A stretch of DNA of 24,777 nt, taken from positions 1 to 24,777 of the forward strand of contig CAYUUV010000013.1 in the NCBI GenBank assembly GCA_964448015.1, in the 5' to 3' direction. Positions 21,312-24,777 of this stretch are shown here, piece after piece. The position numbers were made by a program, and so were the translations under genes. The notes beneath the pieces were generated by a model. The model did not search any database. It worked only from the letters and a program-made list of their open reading frames with translations, and was not told the DNA's origin. This DNA comes from JACKGS01 sp964448015 (GTDB lineage: Bacteria; Patescibacteriota; Saccharimonadia; Saccharimonadales; UBA7683). Within the stretch, counting starts at the first letter, position 1; each line of letters begins with the position of its first letter.

Positions 21312-21321
21312 AGAGTGCCAG
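21295..21321 (-). promoter_or_regulatory. Degenerate CIRCE operator of hrcA-grpE
   Basis: TTAGCAGTC-N9-GAGTGCCAG on the plus strand: 15 of 18 arm bases match the consensus with exact 9-bp spacing. It straddles the hrcA -35. The weaker match predicts weaker autorepression than at dnaK. Confidence 0.75.
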
Positions 21322-21340
21322 TACGGCCCGTCATTAATCT

Positions 21341-21366
21341 GAGGAGCTGCCGCTCTTACCGTTACA
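21341..21366 (+). repeat. Partial copy of the folC 5' coding sequence
   Basis: GAGGAGCTGCCGCTCTT here matches GAGGAGCTACCGCTCTT at 21492-21508 with one difference, and weaker similarity continues for about 10 bases on each side. Translated, it reads SEELPLLP against TEELPLLT of FolC, with a stop just before it. It may be a remnant of a duplication or a paralogue. Confidence 0.4.
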
Positions 21367-21440
21367 CTTGTTTTATATTGAGGAATCACTTTCAACTTTG
21401 ATACCATAGAACCTGAAATCATCATACAAAGGACTGCTTT

Positions 21441-22685
21441 ATTTCTAAAATACAACTCAACACGCTACAAAAAATCATCCATTACCTTACGGAGGAGCTA
21501 CCGCTCTTGACGCGACATAAAGGATTCGACGGGCCACGCATGTTTGAACGTAGCAAACGGCTACTCGCACAGTTGGGTAACCCACAAAATGCCCATAAAA
21601 CTATTCATGTAGCAGGTACGAGTGGTAAGGGTACGGTTTGCTATATGATTGATGCCATACTCCGTGCTCACAATCAAAAGACTGGTCTGCTCGTGAGTCC
21701 TCATGTGTACGATATTCGTGAACGGGTGCAAATTAATAATCAGTATGCACCGGAAAAAAGCTACATTAAGGCGGCTCACACCGTTATCACCCACGCCCGT
21801 GAGATGGCCCAATATGGCGATGCACCAAGTTACTACGAGGTCATGGCGGCTATCGGTTTTGTTTTGACGGCGCAACAGCCACTCAAGTATGTGGTAGTAG
21901 AAACGGGGCTTGGTGGTCGATATGATTTGAGCAACACTATCAAGAATTCGGGAAAGTACTGTGTTCTGACGCAAATTGGCCTGGATCATACGCAGATTCT
22001 TGGTACTACCTATGAACAAATTGCCCGCGAGAAAGCGGAGATTCTCTATCACAATAGTGAGGTGACAGCATTGTGGCAAAAGAACTCAGTGAATGACGTT
22101 TTTATACATAAGGCCGAGCAATGCCACGCCCACATATCGTGGGTGAAACCATATGGTAATTATGAAGTTGATGATCTACTTTTGGCACTGGACGCTACTC
22201 GTAACATTGCACAAAGTGACGGCTGGAATTTTGATGAAGAGGTTGCCAGAGAAGCGGCCAGCCGAGTATACATACCTGGGCGCTTTGAAAAACGAAGCCT
22301 TGCCGACCACACGGTGGTTCTTGATGGTGCGCACAACCCTCAAAAACTGGCTGCCCTGGCAGACAGGCTGAACCGCGATTCCTTAGCACCTTGCACCTTT
22401 GTATTTGCTATTGGTGAAAATCAAGATATCAAAAAGTCGCTTTTGGCACTACAAACCGCATGCAAGCGACTCATTGTTTGTGAATTTTTTCTTGAGCACC
22501 CCCATATACGGCGTCGTGCCTTGAAGGCAGCGACCGTACAGCTCATGGCACACGAATTAGGATTCACAGATGTAGAGGTAGTAGAGTCACCAAAAGTAGC
22601 GCTGCAACGAGCCCTTGTATACCCCGAATCAATTACCGTGACTGGTTCATTTTACCTACTAGGTGAAGTAGATCACATGTTCTAG
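21441..22685 (+). CDS. folC: FolC-type Mur ligase (folylpolyglutamate / dihydrofolate synthase)
   Basis: The enzyme joins glutamate to folate (and in some forms to dihydropteroate) with ATP. The ligase motifs are present: P-loop HVAGTSGKGTVCYMI, SPHVYDIRERVQIN, VVVETGLGGRYDLSN, GLDHTQILGTTYEQIAREKAEI and VVLDGAHNPQKLAALA. The reading frame is FolC-like from about 21441 (SKIQLNTLQKIIHYLTEELP), before the first possible TTG at 21507, yet no ATG, GTG or TTG exists there; the frame closes with TGA at 21414. I therefore propose ATT at 21441, which has AAAGGA 7 nt upstream, giving 414 residues. From TTG it would be 392. Divergent from hrcA, convergent with the next gene. Confidence 0.88.
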   Translation: MSKIQLNTLQKIIHYLTEELPLLTRHKGFDGPRMFERSKRLLAQLGNPQNAHKTIHVAGTSGKGTVCYMIDAILRAHNQKTGLLVSPHVYDIRERVQINNQYAPEKSYIKAAHTVITHAREMAQYGDAPSYYEVMAAIGFVLTAQQPLKYVVVETGLGGRYDLSNTIKNSGKYCVLTQIGLDHTQILGTTYEQIAREKAEILYHNSEVTALWQKNSVNDVFIHKAEQCHAHISWVKPYGNYEVDDLLLALDATRNIAQSDGWNFDEEVAREAASRVYIPGRFEKRSLADHTVVLDGAHNPQKLAALADRLNRDSLAPCTFVFAIGENQDIKKSLLALQTACKRLIVCEFFLEHPHIRRRALKAATVQLMAHELGFTDVEVVESPKVALQRALVYPESITVTGSFYLLGEVDHMF

Positions 22686-22759
22686 CAGCTGCTACACATA
22701 ATTCGAGAGCTCGGTAACGGCTACCTGTTGGCTAAAAACTCAGGTCTACTGCTGAACTC

Positions 22760-23191
22760 TTAATAAATTTGGGCGCTATCGATCTTCCAGTTGCCCGATT
22801 CTTTCACGAGTCTGATAATAAAATTCCCTTTGGTACTATTATTTTTTTCAGGTAAATTATTGACTGTGCTGAGATAAATAGCTTCATTTGCAGTTGAATC
22901 ATCACCTAGGAATACTTCTTCATCTGCAATGGCGGGATTATCAGATTTTACACTTTTTGCAATTTCTTCAATATGACTCTTTCCGTTACGCGCCTGGAAC
23001 GTTTCACTAATGTAACCGTGTATTTCATCAACGTTACCCTTTGCTAGTGCTTTGATGAAAGACTGTGACGATTGTATTACCTGCTCAGAATTGCCACCAC
23101 CAGAACCTCCGGCACTACCAATTAAATATCCTGTTGCTCCTGCAATGATCAATGCAACAATTCCGACTATCAAGCTTACTCTGTTAAACAT
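22760..23191 (-). CDS. Membrane-anchored NTF2-like (DUF4878-type) protein
   Basis: A 143-residue product with one N-terminal membrane helix (about 5-26, VSLIVGIVALIIAGATGYLIG) and a Gly/Ser linker (SAGGSGGGN). An outside domain of about 105 residues follows. It begins VIQSSQSFIKALAKGNVDEIHGYISETF and ends FIIRLVKESGNWKIDSAQI, the start and end pattern of NTF2-like DUF4878 lipoprotein-type domains. No catalytic residues are evident. A Shine-Dalgarno (AAGGA, 8-nt gap) precedes the ATG. It follows the DUF4214 exoprotein by 25 bp, so both are probably one transcript and may work together at the surface. Confidence 0.75.
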   Translation of the reverse strand: MFNRVSLIVGIVALIIAGATGYLIGSAGGSGGGNSEQVIQSSQSFIKALAKGNVDEIHGYISETFQARNGKSHIEEIAKSVKSDNPAIADEEVFLGDDSTANEAIYLSTVNNLPEKNNSTKGNFIIRLVKESGNWKIDSAQIY

Positions 23192-23216
23192 TATTCTATT
23201 CCTTTCACTTTATGGT

Positions 23217-24777
23217 TTATCGATTATTTACAAACATTCCTCGCGGTGGTGCATAGGGAGACTTCATCGTTCGAGGCTCAAGAGCCTTCTTAAGCAAAGT
23301 ATGTGTTTTTGCACCGATCTTACCCCGCTCAGCTACCGGAATATTCCTTGATATCTGGAATCCGAGAAGGTGGTCTTCGGTTGATTTATCGAACACGCCA
23401 GTCACGCTGATGTTCGGATCAACAAGTAATGCCATCGCATTCTGCACATACTCAACACAACTACCCCTCTGATCTGGTTCAATTGCTTGGGTGACTTCAT
23501 CACACTCTGGATACACTATCGCACTCATAACTTGATTTTCTATTTCTAAGTATTCTTTCAGATTTGATACATCTGAGCCAGAGGTGGCATCAGGCTGTGC
23601 AACTTGATTATTTAACTTGGATGCCGCTGGGTCATTTACTTTCGTTGGCTGATTATTCTTTTGCGTAGTCTGCTGTGATTTTTTACTGCTATCGCTTTCG
23701 CCTGGTTGAGACGCTTCAGCTTGGCTCTCACGTTCCTCGATAACCTTTTTCAGATCGGCAATTGGTACATATTTGGCGCCAGTATCACAACCTGGTAATA
23801 CTTGTGCTTTAGCACTTTGGCAACTTACTGATTGATCTTCGCCTCTTTCAACGGCTTTGATACGAGAGATTGCTTCTTCCATAGAGACTGGGTCGCCAAA
23901 ATAGTCACCGTACATTATATCTTGAGAATGGATGGGCTTTGTCTGGCCGGTCACACGCTCCCAGCAAGTATTACTGAGGCCGGTTGGTATGCCACTTTTA
24001 TATTGCCAGACCATTTCTTCGCAGGCAATCTGTGTTGCCAAATGCGGATCTCTTTCTGCAATCCGCTGCCAGCCACCGCGGCTGACACCATCCCAATCTT
24101 TCCAGCCGCCCTTTTCCCACATTTCCAAAAACACCGCCCAGTATTCTTTACTCAACTGCGCATCAATCTCTTTTGCCCGCTTTCCATCTTCGGTGAGATT
24201 TTCTCCGGACGCATCATAGAGGCGTGTGTTCGCAACATTTTCAGCGCATTGTTGCGTCTGCATATATTCCCAGAAGCTCTTGCGTGTCGATCTTCCCTCG
24301 TCTATTTCTTTTACCCAGTAGTTGGTATTCGATATGGTAGCAGAATAACAGATTCGTCTTACGGTAAACCACACAAACGCCTCTGTATCCATGAAGTCGG
24401 TAAGGCTGGGATTGTAGTCCATAATGCTATTCTGTACCTCCGCCTGATGTTCCTGGTACTCGCTAGATTGTTTTATATTCTGCATCACTTGAGCTTTCGT
24501 CCAGCCCCAGTCAAGCATTTTACTTGCATAATCTTTCACGCCGGTAGACTCTGGACCTGGGTCTCTAGCAAGTAGTGTTACATAGAGCTCTCGTACTACT
24601 GTCACACAGTTCGGGCTTGAGAAACAATCAGGCGATGCCGAGCGGCCGTAATGATACTTTTTGGCGGGCATAGTACCACTAGATGGAGGAGCGGGAGTAG
24701 CCGAAGCAACCGTTGGATCATTATCAGGGCAGTTGCCGTCCTTATTAGCCCTCATCTGATCTCTAAATTTTGTGTAA
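23217..24777 (-). CDS. Cys-rich exoprotein with DUF4214 and peptidoglycan-binding domains (5' end outside window)
   Basis: The frame stays open to the window edge. An ATG at 24755 is possible, but no signal peptide follows it, so the true start is probably outside. Counting from that ATG (512 residues), a DUF4214-type helical unit lies at 52-104 (VVRELYVTLLARDPGPE...SSEYQEH). A second, degenerate one may lie at 125-172 (FVWFTVRRICYS...NYWVKEIDEGRS). A Ser/Gln/Asn-rich linker spans 343-398, and a peptidoglycan-binding type 1 domain lies at 433-491 (YVQNAMALLVDPN...VTGVFDKSTEDHLLGFQ). It has 11 cysteines, matching an oxidised environment. Probably a wall-associated surface protein; no enzyme motif is visible. 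Confidence 0.8.
   Translation of the reverse strand, partial: YTKFRDQMRANKDGNCPDNDPTVASATPAPPSSGTMPAKKYHYGRSASPDCFSSPNCVTVVRELYVTLLARDPGPESTGVKDYASKMLDWGWTKAQVMQNIKQSSEYQEHQAEVQNSIMDYNPSLTDFMDTEAFVWFTVRRICYSATISNTNYWVKEIDEGRSTRKSFWEYMQTQQCAENVANTRLYDASGENLTEDGKRAKEIDAQLSKEYWAVFLEMWEKGGWKDWDGVSRGGWQRIAERDPHLATQIACEEMVWQYKSGIPTGLSNTCWERVTGQTKPIHSQDIMYGDYFGDPVSMEEAISRIKAVERGEDQSVSCQSAKAQVLPGCDTGAKYVPIADLKKVIEERESQAEASQPGESDSSKKSQQTTQKNNQPTKVNDPAASKLNNQVAQPDATSGSDVSNLKEYLEIENQVMSAIVYPECDEVTQAIEPDQRGSCVEYVQNAMALLVDPNISVTGVFDKSTEDHLLGFQISRNIPVAERGKIGAKTHTLLKKALEPRTMKSPYAPPRGMFVNNR

Noticed and set aside
22683..22694. Perfect 12-bp palindrome TAGCAGCTGCTA at the folC stop
   Set aside because: It has no loop and no T-run, so it is not a terminator, and there is no second copy to call it a repeat family or operator.
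23832..24575. 247-residue frame on the plus strand
   Set aside because: It lies opposite the DUF4214 exoprotein, whose domains are recognisable; the plus frame is a shadow with no family features.
1..24777. Recoding of TGA as in some CPR lineages
   Set aside because: TGA serves as the stop in hrcA, in the ligase-protease fusion and in the 166-residue membrane protein, in places where overlaps with the next gene make sense, and no gene needs TGA read through.
1..24777. CRISPR array, insertion sequence or prophage
   Set aside because: No spaced direct repeats of array type, no transposase, integrase or phage structural gene is present in any frame.

Overview
The window looks like chromosome from a member of the Candidate Phyla Radiation, most likely Saccharibacteria (TM7). 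This is inferred from gene content and style, not from a database match. The clues are compact housekeeping genes, shortened HrcA and ComEC, an exported lamin-tail protein with C-x-x-G/RNPxTNRCR repeats, and a DUF4214/peptidoglycan-binding exoprotein. TGA acts as a normal stop (for example at the ATGA junctions of hrcA-grpE and of the rimK pair), so the code is standard rather than the Gracilibacteria/Absconditabacteria code. Nearly everything is on the minus strand. Only a DUF4870-type gene and folC are on the plus strand.

Layout, left to right. (1) 1-5211: an outward-facing promoter at the edge, ruvC, an inositol-monophosphatase-family gene, a surface protein with two lamin-tail domains and four Cys repeats, yebC, and a ComEC lacking its metallo-beta-lactamase domain. 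(2) 5263-7964: small accessory genes (a nucleoside deoxyribosyltransferase-like protein, a GNAT acetyltransferase, a membrane protein, a DUF192 protein). They surround a tRNA-Lys(TTT) and an adjacent candidate structured RNA, each with its own terminator. (3) 7915-11311: the most unusual locus. A strong promoter leads to a 57-residue protein, then a 770-residue fusion of an ATP-grasp ligase, a helical middle and a RimB-type retropepsin-like domain, then a separate RimK-type ligase. All are coupled by stop/start overlaps. It looks like a peptide-tail writer and eraser in one operon. (4) 11436-14218: a DUF4870-like gene and a giant polytopic membrane protein. (5) 14285-21321: a complete heat-shock regulon (hrcA-grpE-two small genes, dnaK-unknown gene, dnaJ) with a CIRCE operator in front of each of the three transcription units, interrupted by a VKOR-DoxX membrane redox pair. 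(6) 21441-24777: folC, apparently with an ATT start codon, then a small anchored protein and a Cys-rich DUF4214/peptidoglycan-binding exoprotein that runs off the right edge.

Two themes run across the window. Many genes have a -10 box only 6-10 nt before the start codon and no Shine-Dalgarno, which implies leaderless mRNAs; others have a good Shine-Dalgarno. Exported proteins are rich in cysteine, and a VKOR oxidase that could form their disulfides is encoded in the same window.
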